The notes under the pieces are model-generated. The model was not told where the DNA came from. It saw nothing but the letters and a program-made list of their open reading frames with translations, and did no database searches. A stretch of DNA of 64,000 bases, from NCBI RefSeq assembly GCF_018130545.1, contig NZ_JAFCKF010000016.1, forward strand, positions 1 through 64,000, read 5' to 3'. The translations under genes were made by a program, and so were the position numbers. This DNA is from Bradyrhizobium tropiciagri (GTDB lineage Bacteria; Pseudomonadota; Alphaproteobacteria; Rhizobiales; Xanthobacteraceae). Numbering within the stretch: position 1 is the first letter of the stretch; every line of letters starts with the position of its first letter. Positions 52,760 to 61,572 of the stretch are shown one piece after another.

Positions 52760-53821
52760 ATGACGCGCGATGCTCTCGGCGCTGATGCGGACTGCCTTGC
52801 ACAGTCTACCGCGCAGAGCTACCCAGATGTTCGTCCGGATCGGATGAACCGGCTCGATGATGTCGCGCGCGCAGAACTGCGTTACCGAGCCGCCGACATT
52901 GTCCGGTCGTTCCGGGGTGACCCTAACCGCAAGCTTTGCAATCGCCGAGCGTGGCGCTGGGGGCGCAAAGGGTCGTTGGTCCTGAATGTCTCCGGAGGTG
53001 AACAGGGCTTGTGGTACGACCACGAGAAAGGCGTCGGCGGCGACATTATCGACTTTCTCACGGTCGAACTTTGCTGCCCGGTTCCTGATGCCATCGCCTA
53101 CGCGCTGAGCCTGTTGGGACCCACATGGTCGCCAGTCAACGCCAAGTCGCGGCCGAAGCCTGAAAAGTCGGAACCCGACGATAGCCAGAAGACAGAAAGA
53201 GCGGTGAAAATCTGGAGCAGCGTGTCGCCGCTGCGTGGCACGCCCGCAGAGCAGTACTTGATCAAGCGCGGTATCGCAGTGCCAGAGGCGGCATTCGATG
53301 TGTTGGGATTTACGCACTGGGAGGATCGGCTCTCGCCGCGCAGCACGACCGTCGTGCGAAGAGCTGCGATACTTGCGCTCGTTCAGGATGTCGTCACGCA
53401 GGAGCCGATTAGCGTTCGCGTTCGGGAATTGACCCGCAATGCAGAGGCAGCAGGTTCGTGGCTTAGTTTAGGGCCAACTACGAATGGCGTCATTCGGCTT
53501 TCGGAGCCGACCGACGGAGAACTCACTATTGGAGAGGGTCTTGAGACCTGTTTGTCAGGCATGTTGCTCGGCTACGGCCCTGCGTGGTCGGTGATCTCTG
53601 CAGGCGGCATGACCAACTTCCCGGTTCTGGATTATATCGACTGCCTGACGATCTTGGTCGACCACGACGAGAGCGGCACGGGCCAGCGCGCGGCAAACGC
53701 CTGCTGTCAACGTTGGATCTCCGCCGGGAAGCGCGTGCGGCGCATAATGCCGGAAGCGCCCGGCCACGATATGAACGATCTGCTGCTCATGCAGTCTGCG
53801 AATTCGCTACGGCATGAGTGA
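52760..53821 (+). CDS. Toprim-domain primase-like protein
   Basis: A 353-residue protein of the DUF7146/Toprim type found in phages and islands. The N-terminal CHC2-like part has RYRAADIVRSFRGDPNRKLCNRRAWRWGRKGSLVL and LWYDHEKGVGGDIIDFL. The Toprim domain starts near LTIGEGLETCLSGML with the catalytic Glu, and LTILVDHDESGTGQRAA provides the D-x-D. RNA-primer synthesis for element replication is inferred. Its stop overlaps the next gene's ATG by 8 bases. Confidence 0.88.
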   Translation: MTRDALGADADCLAQSTAQSYPDVRPDRMNRLDDVARAELRYRAADIVRSFRGDPNRKLCNRRAWRWGRKGSLVLNVSGGEQGLWYDHEKGVGGDIIDFLTVELCCPVPDAIAYALSLLGPTWSPVNAKSRPKPEKSEPDDSQKTERAVKIWSSVSPLRGTPAEQYLIKRGIAVPEAAFDVLGFTHWEDRLSPRSTTVVRRAAILALVQDVVTQEPISVRVRELTRNAEAAGSWLSLGPTTNGVIRLSEPTDGELTIGEGLETCLSGMLLGYGPAWSVISAGGMTNFPVLDYIDCLTILVDHDESGTGQRAANACCQRWISAGKRVRRIMPEAPGHDMNDLLLMQSANSLRHE

Positions 53822-56246
53822 AGTTCGCGGGGTCATCATCAATGATGCCGCACCCAACCGATCGAGCCATGCTGCGGACGCTGTGCCTGTCGATATCGCC
53901 CGCGCAACGCTGCGGGCTGCGCTCGACCGGCAAGTCCAGGATGCGATCAGCTTTCATGTGAGTAGGGCTACCGACGAAACCAACGCGGACCATCTGCCTG
54001 CGCACTCGGCAATTCGGATTACGACGGGCGCGGGCAAATCGGACACTATGCGCATTGCCGCCGCGCGATACGTGCGTGAAGCAAAGGCGCGGGGCATTCC
54101 TCATCGGGTGGTCATGTTGGTTCCAACGCATCGGCTTGGCGCTGAAGCGCGCGGGCGCGTGGCAAATGACATCAGCGCAGCGTTGTTGCAATCAAGAAAG
54201 GCCGATGATGTCGAGACGGGCGAGCCGCTATGCCTGAATTTGTCAGCGGTGGAGGTCGCTGAAGCAATCGGCGCTGATGTCGAACGGAGTGCCTGCCGCA
54301 AGCCGCGCAAGGGCGACGAGCCAATTCTCTGCGCGTTCTACCACGAATGTCGCTACCAGAAGCAAAAGCAGATAGCGAAGCGAGCTGACATTGTATTTGC
54401 TGCACATCAGTATGCGTACAGTCCGCCTCCAGAACTGATTAAGAAGGTCGGGCTCGTGGTGATCGACGAGAGCTTCTGGCAATCCGGCCTGTCGACGAGT
54501 GGCAGGATCGCAGTAGATGGGCTTGGCGCCGAGTTGAAGTCATTTCCGGTCAGGGACCCGAACGGCGCTACTGATTATTTTGCGACCGCCCATTTAGCCG
54601 ATCTGATCGAGAGGCTTCAACAAGCAGTCAGGGTGTCGCCTGAAGGCGCGTATCTGGGAAAGTCCGCGCTACTGGCAGCGGGTTTGCTGCCTGGGGACGG
54701 TTATGAAGACGGCTCGGCCGCGTCGGCTGGCAAGCTCGAATGGCGACGCAAAGTGAATTTCAATTTGGCGCCCAACAGCAGCGAGGAGACGCTGGCGTCA
54801 TTGCTCAAGCAATATCGCTTCCAAGGTCAGTTGCCGCGACGCGCTGCGATTTGGCGCGCGGTTCATGACTTGTTGACCGGTGCCGAAGAAGCGACTGGTC
54901 GTTTGCGTACGGAAAGAAAGTTAAGCAAGGACGGCTCTGTCCTATACTTGCGTGTTAATGCACGCCGGGACATCCATCCGCGAGTGGCCGACCTCCCGAT
55001 CATCGTGCTCGACGCGACGTTGAACATCGATATTGTCAGGTATTTCTTGCCCCGCATCGATCTCAAAGTCGATATTAACGTCGACGCGCCGCATGAACGC
55101 ATCGTGCAAGTCGTTGATCTGCCGGTCGGCAAAGCGTCGTTATCGCGACTTGATGGAGGCAAGCGCAAACCAGAAGAAGAGCTTCGGGTCGGGAGGAAGC
55201 GCAATCGGTTGGCGAGCGTGGTTCGCAGGCTCGCGCGCGGAAGATGCGGTGTCGTGATTACGAACAAGGAGCTTGAGCAGCAGATTGAGCTTGATGGGAC
55301 GAACGTCGATACCGCGCACTTCAACGCGATTGAGGGCATAGACCGTTGGCGCGATGCGGAGATCCTAGTCACGATTGGCCGACCTCTACCGTCACCGAAA
55401 GCGACGGAGGACATGGCGGCTGCGTTGACAGGGAAGCCGGTGACACTCGCGCTAGGACCTTCCACCCGTCCTGGAGGTCGCCCGCAGCAGATGATTGTCG
55501 TCGAGCGACCGATCCGATTGAAGGATGGCTCCGAACTGATGCTGCCGTGCCGGGTGTTCGACGCGGCGGAAGCCGAGTTGATCCGAAAGGCCGTGACGGA
55601 GGCGGCCGTGGTGCAAGCTCTCGGCCGGGCGCGAGGCGTCAATCGGACGGCCGACAATCCGGTGGAGGTCTACATGATCTTGCATGATACGACCGTGCCG
55701 ACCTCGGTGGATGCCGTGATCCAATTTTGCGATTTAGAACCGACGAATATCGACATCATGGTCGAGCGCGGCTTGCTGCCGCAATGGGGCGCGGACGCCG
55801 CCAAGCTCTATCCCGATCTCTGGCCGAGCGCGCAAGCAGCCAAAAAGGCCTATCAGCGTGCCAAGTTGGACGTTGAACGCCTTGGTCGGGCGCGAAGAGG
55901 GGGACATTCCCTTATAGATATTATTTATAAGGACTTGTCCCTCTCTTCATTCCTACTGGTCCGCTATCAACCCCAAGCCCGTCGCGCGCAAGCGCGGCTC
56001 GCGCTAGTCGATCAGACGCGAGTTCTTGAAGCTCGGGAGCGGATCGACGCGGAATTTGGGCCCCTAGCGCTATTCGAGTTCATTCCCTCTCGCACTCAGC
56101 CTCTCGTGCAGGCTGGCGATCCTATGCTGGCACTGATCTGGGGGAGGCCGGGTGGCAATTTCGCCGCCCGTTACTTGCCAGATCGGCGCATTGTGACCCC
56201 GCCGGCGCGTTCCTTTCTTTGCGAGCCGTTGCCACTGTGCGCCTAG
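53814..56246 (+). CDS. Superfamily 2-type helicase with XPD/DinG-like Cys cluster
   Basis: An 810-residue helicase-like protein coupled to the primase gene. Motif I TTGAGKS at 70-76; motif II VVIDESFW at about 216-222; motif VI VVQALGRARGVNRTADNP near residue 601. Between motifs I and II are C140, C161, C173 and C179, followed by RADIVFAAHQY, which matches the FeS-cluster position and the A-D-(I/V)-V-x-x-(N)-H segment of XPD/DinG helicases. It therefore probably carries a 4Fe-4S cluster and unwinds DNA with 5'-3' polarity, by analogy. The C-terminal 200 residues are unrecognised. Confidence 0.85.
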   Translation: MSEVRGVIINDAAPNRSSHAADAVPVDIARATLRAALDRQVQDAISFHVSRATDETNADHLPAHSAIRITTGAGKSDTMRIAAARYVREAKARGIPHRVVMLVPTHRLGAEARGRVANDISAALLQSRKADDVETGEPLCLNLSAVEVAEAIGADVERSACRKPRKGDEPILCAFYHECRYQKQKQIAKRADIVFAAHQYAYSPPPELIKKVGLVVIDESFWQSGLSTSGRIAVDGLGAELKSFPVRDPNGATDYFATAHLADLIERLQQAVRVSPEGAYLGKSALLAAGLLPGDGYEDGSAASAGKLEWRRKVNFNLAPNSSEETLASLLKQYRFQGQLPRRAAIWRAVHDLLTGAEEATGRLRTERKLSKDGSVLYLRVNARRDIHPRVADLPIIVLDATLNIDIVRYFLPRIDLKVDINVDAPHERIVQVVDLPVGKASLSRLDGGKRKPEEELRVGRKRNRLASVVRRLARGRCGVVITNKELEQQIELDGTNVDTAHFNAIEGIDRWRDAEILVTIGRPLPSPKATEDMAAALTGKPVTLALGPSTRPGGRPQQMIVVERPIRLKDGSELMLPCRVFDAAEAELIRKAVTEAAVVQALGRARGVNRTADNPVEVYMILHDTTVPTSVDAVIQFCDLEPTNIDIMVERGLLPQWGADAAKLYPDLWPSAQAAKKAYQRAKLDVERLGRARRGGHSLIDIIYKDLSLSSFLLVRYQPQARRAQARLALVDQTRVLEARERIDAEFGPLALFEFIPSRTQPLVQAGDPMLALIWGRPGGNFAARYLPDRRIVTPPARSFLCEPLPLCA

Positions 56247-56415
56247 CAACAGATTGCTGGATGCTGGTCGAAAAACTGCCTGGCTGAAATCTAATACCGA
56301 TAACAACTCGCTGGGGTCCTGGTCCGCCGCGGGGCAGTGCGGGTGACACTTGTGCACTTTGGATAACCAGTCCCAGCAAATTCTTAGACCAACAACAACG
56401 ACAGGGAGTTTAGAT

Positions 56416-56901
56416 GTGAAATTGATTTCCGCGTTCGGCGCCGCCGACATGCTAGAACTTGATCGGCAAACGGTCCGCCGCGCGTTGCGCCATGTTCGGC
56501 CGGACGGGCACGAGAACAAGCAGCCCCGTTGGCGCCTGAAGACGATTATCGACGCCGTCGATCGACACCTCGGACGCAGCAACGGCGCCATTGCGCCTAC
56601 TGCGACCGCCGCCCTGGACGCTCTCTTTGAGGCGTTTGATACCGGCTGTAAGCGCCTCGACGGTTTGCCGGACCTCGAAGCTCGGCGTCGTGAAGCGCGC
56701 CGGTTGATGGCGGCGCTGGTCGAGCTTGACGCCGCTATGCGCGCCGATGCCCGCGTGCGCCGTGAGGATGAACTACGGGCCGCGTTACGATGCGACGAAC
56801 ACTTCCGGATTGCGATGCGCAACTTCGAGCGGCCCTGCGGTTGGACGCAAGAGCAGTGCTGGGCATTGTTGACCGAAAGGGTCGAAGGGGCTGAGCAATG
56901 A
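56416..56901 (+). CDS. Nu1/MerR-like HTH protein of the element
   Basis: A GTG at 56416 with GGGAG seven bases upstream is taken as start; the open frame runs up to 56350 through unlikely sequence. The 161-residue product begins KLISAFGAADMLELDRQTVRRALRHVRPDG, a winged HTH like the N-terminus of phage DNA-packaging Nu1 or small regulators, followed by a helical Arg/Ala-rich region. It overlaps the next gene by 4 bases (ATGA). Packaging function is unlikely without a large terminase; regulation is more plausible. Confidence 0.7.
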   Translation: MKLISAFGAADMLELDRQTVRRALRHVRPDGHENKQPRWRLKTIIDAVDRHLGRSNGAIAPTATAALDALFEAFDTGCKRLDGLPDLEARRREARRLMAALVELDAAMRADARVRREDELRAALRCDEHFRIAMRNFERPCGWTQEQCWALLTERVEGAEQ

Positions 56902-57314
56902 CCGACGACCAAAAGGAACTCGCCGCCGAACTTGACAGGCTGGCTGGTGACGCAGCCCGACTTGCGGACCGCGTGCGTCGGCTCGGCCGGATTGGTGACG
57001 GGATGGACGATCTTCGCGAAGGATTGTTCCTGAGCGTGGGTCAGGCAGCCATTGTGTGTGATGTCAGCGACCAAGCGATTTACAATTGGATCGAGCATGC
57101 CGCGCGGGTGCGCCGTCCAATTGCCGAAAAGCGCGCAAATGTGTGGATCATCGATACAGCACGGCTCTTCGCATACGTCGATAAACGTCGCGGCGGTCCG
57201 TCGGCCCGCGTGATAGCAGTGGACCGGCTGCGGGCATTTTGGCCGATCTGGTCAAAGCCGCAGAAATTGCGTTTGGGTGAGCCCGCGCCGGAAGGCGCCA
57301 ACTCGTATTCGTAG
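56898..57314 (+). CDS. Small HTH DNA-binding protein
   Basis: A 138-residue protein coupled to the gene upstream. A coiled helical N-terminus (DDQKELAAELDRLAGDAARLADRVRRLGR) precedes LREGLFLSVGQAAIVCDVSDQAIYNWIEHAARVRRPIAEKRANVWIID, an excisionase/MerR-type helix-turn-helix with a wing. It probably binds DNA with the preceding protein. Role in control or recombination unknown. Confidence 0.75.
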   Translation: MTDDQKELAAELDRLAGDAARLADRVRRLGRIGDGMDDLREGLFLSVGQAAIVCDVSDQAIYNWIEHAARVRRPIAEKRANVWIIDTARLFAYVDKRRGGPSARVIAVDRLRAFWPIWSKPQKLRLGEPAPEGANSYS

Positions 57315-57350
57315 CCGGTGCGTCGCTGGTCGGCTTTGATCGAAAATGGA

Positions 57351-58376
57351 CTACTGGGCCTTCGAAGGGTGAGACACCTTCCATTCGTCGTATGACATGG
57401 ACGAAGCGAGCAATCGATCAAAATTGCGCTTTCGCTGATCAATAATGTCTCGATTGATTGAAAATTCCACGCGATTGAAGTTGCCAAAGCGGTTTAGCAG
57501 CAAGAAGCCAGACAGCTGGTCGTCAACAATCAACACGTCTTGGAGGTCATCATCACTGTTATTGTGCGACTTGAGGTACTGCTCTCGATCAATCAACCGC
57601 AAGGAAATGCCGTCTTTGACGTGCTTTTGAATTAGATCGTCAATGACTTTGGCTTGCTGGGGGCCATCCGCGGGAGCCATTATGAATATCCTCAGAAGAT
57701 CCACCTTCCGCTCTTTAACTGCCTTCACGTTCTCTTCGAAATATTGATTAGCCCAATACTGTCCCCAGAATTTTTCTGGAAACACATACTGGGTTGCGTA
57801 GAACGAGTGCTTTGCATTCTTGATCATAGGCAGCAGATAAGTTGGAAGCTCCTCAGCGTTCACGGTGTAGGTTCCTTGAGCAAGTTGATCGAAAGTTGTT
57901 CGGACGTTTTGAATTGCCGAGTCCGCGATCTTGATCAAGGTTTCGTTCTTGAGTTTGCCGATATCATCATATCGATCGGAAATCTGTAGAAACCTCTTGC
58001 TCAGCGGATTTTGAGCAAATTTGATAACCGCGCTCTCGCTCAGAAATGGTTCGCGAGAAAGATTGTAGAAGAGAGTGAAGAGAACCAAGAAGCCAGCGAT
58101 TGCGCCGCCGACCTTATAAACTTGACGGTCAACCGTCGCTGATGAAGTCAAAAAATAGAAGAGAATGAGCGCGCCAGTCATGGCGAGGTTGAAGGGCACC
58201 GCCAACAATTCCCAGACTGGGTCGATCTGGAGATAGCGTGCAGCCAAGACTAGAACGACGGCCGCCCCGAAGAACATAACGGCGAGCACGAACACGATCC
58301 AAGTGTAGGAAGGCTTAGCTTCGGGGACCGCTGGCGCTGCCCCATGTTCAGTTCGCAAACGCGGAACTTGAGCCAT
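57351..58376 (-). CDS. Three-TM protein with cytoplasmic effector-like domain
   Basis: A 341-residue membrane protein. After 20 soluble residues there are three helices at about 24-47, 56-78 and 88-105, then a 235-residue domain with KNAKHSFYATQYVFPEKFWGQYWANQYFEENVKAVKERKVDLLRIFIMAP and LQDVLIVDDQLSGFLLLNRFGNF. This domain's order of strands resembles phospholipase D-like or similar signal-sensing folds, but no HKD motif is present. The DNA is clearly more A+T-rich than neighbours and it is on the opposite strand from the flanking core genes. It is a likely late-acquired cargo gene, possibly an abortive-infection membrane effector. Confidence 0.7.
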   Translation of the reverse strand: MAQVPRLRTEHGAAPAVPEAKPSYTWIVFVLAVMFFGAAVVLVLAARYLQIDPVWELLAVPFNLAMTGALILFYFLTSSATVDRQVYKVGGAIAGFLVLFTLFYNLSREPFLSESAVIKFAQNPLSKRFLQISDRYDDIGKLKNETLIKIADSAIQNVRTTFDQLAQGTYTVNAEELPTYLLPMIKNAKHSFYATQYVFPEKFWGQYWANQYFEENVKAVKERKVDLLRIFIMAPADGPQQAKVIDDLIQKHVKDGISLRLIDREQYLKSHNNSDDDLQDVLIVDDQLSGFLLLNRFGNFNRVEFSINRDIIDQRKRNFDRLLASSMSYDEWKVSHPSKAQ

Positions 58377-58675
58377 TTCTACTCTCCAATGAAATACAGC
58401 AATAAAATGCAGCCATTGAAGCGCAACCTGTGGTCGTGAACAAGCCTACACGAACCAGTAGAGCCCATTTATTTCGAGCCTCTGCATCTTTAGCGAGGTC
58501 GCTTGCTGACCCAAATGCGGCCCCCCAGGTCCGAGGCGGGACGTGCCTTTTCCTATATCTCTCCGAAGCTCGAATGCATCGAAGCTTGGAGCGAGCCAAG
58601 AGTAACCGCTCAGAATTTGGATCGCTCCAAGCGCCTGATATACGCAGACCCCTTAGCGTCAGTTAGACTGACCGT

Positions 58676-59383
58676 ATGAGAAATCCTTTCAAGAAAACTC
58701 CGATGCAAGAACTTGAAACCACTATCGACGCGCTTACGAAGCGCGGCGAACAACTTGCCATCAAGCGTGTCGCGGCACAGGCGGCGGCGGACAAGGCGAT
58801 CAAGGCCCGACAGCACGCCTTGCTGTCGGCCGACCTCAACGACCGCCGGACGCTCGACAAGGTGCAAAGTGCCGCGCTGGCGGCAAGCGTAGAATTGGCA
58901 GCGATCGATGATGCGATCGCTGTGCTTGACCGCCAGAAGGCCGAAGCCAAGCGTGAGCTTGCTGCCGAACGCGACCGCGTCGACCGCGCCGCGGCGGCAG
59001 ACAAGCTGACCAACCAGGTTGACGCCATCAAGCTGGCGTTGCCGCAATACCTTGAGCACTCGCGGGTGCTCGCTGATGCCCTGTCTGGGATTTCTGACTG
59101 GCATTTCGAGAGCGATCAGATCGCCAAGTTTGCTCAGAACACGGTCGCTCAGATCGAGGTTGCTGCCAACTTCGCGCTCTCCGAGTTGGCTGCGATGCCG
59201 GACGCTATCCGTGACGGGCGGCAGGCCATTCCGGGAGCGGCGCTCGTGTCGGGCATCCCTCCCGTCGAGTTGGTTGTCGCGCCGCAGATCGAGCTTGATC
59301 CGGTGCTCCGCGCGGCGAACTTCACCGAGATCGACCGCCGCGACGAAGCGCGCTCGATCCAGATCGAGGTGCCGCGCACATGA
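58676..59383 (+). CDS. Coiled-coil protein coupled to the M41 peptidase operon
   Basis: A 235-residue protein; the first 120 residues are a long amphipathic helix (QELETTIDALTKRGEQLAIKRVAAQAAADKAIKARQ... DDAIAVLDRQKAEAKRELAAERDRVDRAAAADKL). The C-terminal part is mixed and ends DEARSIQIEVPRT. Its stop overlaps the ATG of the 66-residue gene at 59380 (ATGA). Similar genes occur in alphaproteobacterial islands; its job is unknown, and scaffolding of the peptidase is a guess. Confidence 0.7.
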   Translation: MRNPFKKTPMQELETTIDALTKRGEQLAIKRVAAQAAADKAIKARQHALLSADLNDRRTLDKVQSAALAASVELAAIDDAIAVLDRQKAEAKRELAAERDRVDRAAAADKLTNQVDAIKLALPQYLEHSRVLADALSGISDWHFESDQIAKFAQNTVAQIEVAANFALSELAAMPDAIRDGRQAIPGAALVSGIPPVELVVAPQIELDPVLRAANFTEIDRRDEARSIQIEVPRT

Positions 59384-59580
59384 AATCTGCGCCTCCCGGT
59401 TGGGAGCCTCATAAGATTGTCACGCGGATCGATGGCTGGATTGTCGATCCGAAGAAAGGCCGGGGCGTCCCGGCGGCCGTTGCTGATATGATTGCCCGCG
59501 CTGTGCCGTCCTCATTCGATGTCACAGCGATCCGCACGCGGATGTTCGCGCGGCACAAGAAGGTACTCGGCCATGTCTGA
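59380..59580 (+). CDS. 66-residue hypothetical protein of the peptidase operon
   Basis: A small basic protein (MKSAPPGWEPHKIVTRIDGWIVDPKKGRG...) linked by overlaps at both ends (ATGA with the gene before, ATG within its last codons for the gene after). The W-x-x-D-P-K-K-G-R-G-V-P stretch suggests a single small fold. No family recognised; the tight coupling supports it as real. Confidence 0.65.
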   Translation: MKSAPPGWEPHKIVTRIDGWIVDPKKGRGVPAAVADMIARAVPSSFDVTAIRTRMFARHKKVLGHV

Positions 59581-60385
59581 AGAAGTTCCGGCCGAGGAGG
59601 GGCCAGCAACCGTTCTCGCCAAGATGGAGGCCGCTGTCGAGGTCGGGTTGGTCGCCGATCTCGGCGGTGGCCTCGATGTGGACGGCGATGATTACGATCG
59701 CTTGCTCGTGTCGATCGGACGGACGTTCGATGAAGATGTGCGGATCGCGGTCCATGAAGCCGGGCACGCCGTTTGCGCGCGGCTTCTGGGTCATGAAGTC
59801 GGTGGTGTGACGGTGAGCCCGGACCCGGTCCGCGGTTCCGAGGGGCTGTGCTGGGGTCTAGGCCATGCGGAAGCGTTCGCGGAGGGGCGAGCCGACGCCC
59901 GCGATGTTCGGGACGCACTGGGCTCGATCATGCCGCAGGCGGGCGAGGATCGTCGCCCTGTTGCAGATGTTTTCGGTGATGTTTACGCTAATTGCATTGA
60001 GTTCATGGCCGGTCGCGCGGCGGAACGTATGTTGCTCGGCGGCGAACCTGCCGCGCCGGTGGACGATCTCCGGCAAGCGCGGGAACTGGCCGCGTTGATC
60101 TGCGCAAGCGACGAGGCGATTGAGACGTTCATTGCGCACTGCGATCTCACCGCGCGCGACTTGTTGATGACCCACGGTGACCTTGTGATGGTGCTATCTA
60201 TTGTGCTGCGGATCAAGCGTACGCTCAATGGCGGTGAGATCGATGAGTTCATTTGGCGACATGAGGCTCAGAAAGCATCGGTGTTTGAGCAGCAGCGACG
60301 CGTCCAATGGCGCGAGCGCGAATTGGTGGCCGCACGCTTTGGTGCGGATTGCGAGCCGCCGGACGTTGCGGGTCATCCGGCTTAG
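59573..60385 (+). CDS. Stand-alone M41 (FtsH-type) zinc metallopeptidase
   Basis: A 270-residue protein; the ATG at 59573 overlaps the previous stop and is preferred to an upstream non-family extension. The zinc motif is IAVHEAGHAVCARLLGHEV (H61-E62-x-x-H65). EFMAGRAAERMLLGG...VDDLRQARELA matches the FtsH segment G-G-R-A-A-E...N-D-L-x-x-A-T, so the third ligand Asp (D164 or D165) is present. The AAA+ ATPase half of FtsH is missing, and no membrane helix is seen, so how it selects substrates is unclear. Third gene of a coupled set. Confidence 0.88.
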   Translation: MSEEVPAEEGPATVLAKMEAAVEVGLVADLGGGLDVDGDDYDRLLVSIGRTFDEDVRIAVHEAGHAVCARLLGHEVGGVTVSPDPVRGSEGLCWGLGHAEAFAEGRADARDVRDALGSIMPQAGEDRRPVADVFGDVYANCIEFMAGRAAERMLLGGEPAAPVDDLRQARELAALICASDEAIETFIAHCDLTARDLLMTHGDLVMVLSIVLRIKRTLNGGEIDEFIWRHEAQKASVFEQQRRVQWRERELVAARFGADCEPPDVAGHPA

Positions 60386-60675
60386 TCGCCAGGCGGGCGT
60401 GTCGGCGGTCAATAGTAGGGTAGTCGCGGACTATTGCTCCAGCGCGAAATCGGATTGCGTTAGCGTGGACGGTCGGGGCCATTTGCGGTTGAGCGGCCTC
60501 GTGTTGCGTCGCGTTTGGTATGTATGCAATTGATGACAGTAAGCTGGCGTCGGGCTCAACTTCTGACAGCGACACCCCTGTGGATATGTCACTTTATAAC
60601 GCGTGCCCAGCGTAATCCGTTGCGTTGGGCCGTGCGGAGCCGTAGGCCGGAAATCACTGAGCGAGGTGATCTGCC

Positions 60676-61194
60676 ATGGCGACCACGGTGTTTAATCGTA
60701 ACCTCTGTGCTGTTCAGTTCGATCCGCTGTTTGAGGTGCCTGAACTTCCGCCGAACTGGAATGGGCCTCATGTCGGAACGCGCATCACGGAAGGCTTCGC
60801 CACGCTGCGCTTGATGCCGGGCGGTGTGTGCATGGGCTTGCGTTCGGCGTGGCCGCAATATGCCTATGAGTTTTCCGACCTCATCGCGCAGCAGGAGCAG
60901 GGCGAGTTGGAACGCACGATGGCCATCCAAAATCGTACGCTGATCACGCCGAGTGCTCGCGAGGTCGAGCATGCGTTGAACGCGACGTATTGGCCGGTGA
61001 AGTACCTGCATGTGGTGAAGCCGGAGTTGTGCAAAAGTGTGAATGCTGTTGCGTTGGCGCACGCGTTGGAGCGCGATGCAGCGTGGGTAGCTCGTGTCCG
61101 GGGTGGCTATGCTGATACCTGGCGCGAACGTCATGACCGCGGTTGTGAAATTATTGCGGTTGGTTTGGCTGCCGACCGTCTGCCGGTGTTCTAG
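60676..61194 (+). CDS. Hypothetical 172-residue element protein
   Basis: Soluble protein starting MATTVFNRNLCAVQFDPLFEVPELPPNWNG, preceded by GAGGTGATCTGCC. It has ALNATYWPVKYLHVVKPELCKSVNAVALAHALERDAAWVAR, a W-P-x-K-Y and helical region that may bind DNA or protein. No family is recognised. It is separated by 290 bp without a convincing gene from the peptidase operon. Confidence 0.6.
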   Translation: MATTVFNRNLCAVQFDPLFEVPELPPNWNGPHVGTRITEGFATLRLMPGGVCMGLRSAWPQYAYEFSDLIAQQEQGELERTMAIQNRTLITPSAREVEHALNATYWPVKYLHVVKPELCKSVNAVALAHALERDAAWVARVRGGYADTWRERHDRGCEIIAVGLAADRLPVF

Positions 61195-61261
61195 CCGATT
61201 AGTGTCCGATAAAGCATCTGGGCGCCAATAGAGGAGTAATAACGATGACAGTGGAGGGCCG

Positions 61262-61492
61262 ATGAGCCGCAAGACGGTTGATCCAGGGGCATCGCGGATC
61301 CCGGCGTTGCTCCCCGAAAAGCTCGCTTTCACCATTCAGGAAGCTGTCAAAGCGGCCGGTATTGGGCAGACCTCGCTTTACAAGGCGATCCGGGACAAGC
61401 AGTTGACGGCGCGCAAGTATGGAACGCGCACCATTATCACGCGATCGGATTTGCAATCGTTCCTGAATACGTTGCCGACTATTGACCAGTGA
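61262..61492 (+). CDS. Excisionase-like helix-turn-helix protein
   Basis: A 76-residue protein: LPEKLAFTIQEAVKAAGIGQTSLYKAIRDKQLTARKYGTRTIITRSDLQSFL is a MerR/Xis-type winged HTH (DUF-annotated helix_turn_helix). Such proteins at this position are recombination directionality factors or repressors for integrative elements. It lies next to the integrase gene, convergent to it, with a terminator between. Confidence 0.85.
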   Translation: MSRKTVDPGASRIPALLPEKLAFTIQEAVKAAGIGQTSLYKAIRDKQLTARKYGTRTIITRSDLQSFLNTLPTIDQ

Positions 61493-61496
61493 AAAA

Positions 61497-61519
61497 GCGC
61501 GCCGTTTGGCGCGCTTTTT
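61497..61519 (+). terminator. Intrinsic terminator after the excisionase-like gene
   Basis: A GCGCGCC/GGCGCGC stem with GTTT loop and a following T-run. The A-run before it makes it partly bidirectional, so it may also serve the integrase transcript. Confidence 0.88.
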
Positions 61520-61572
61520 GTTTTTGAAACGTGCGTTGGGCTACAACGGCCTAAGTGACAGCCACTCGAAGC

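Noticed and set aside
60386-60675. 31-codon plus-strand frame (60520-60615) between the peptidase operon and the gene at 60676
   Set aside because: Low-complexity polar product without ribosome-binding site; insufficient support.
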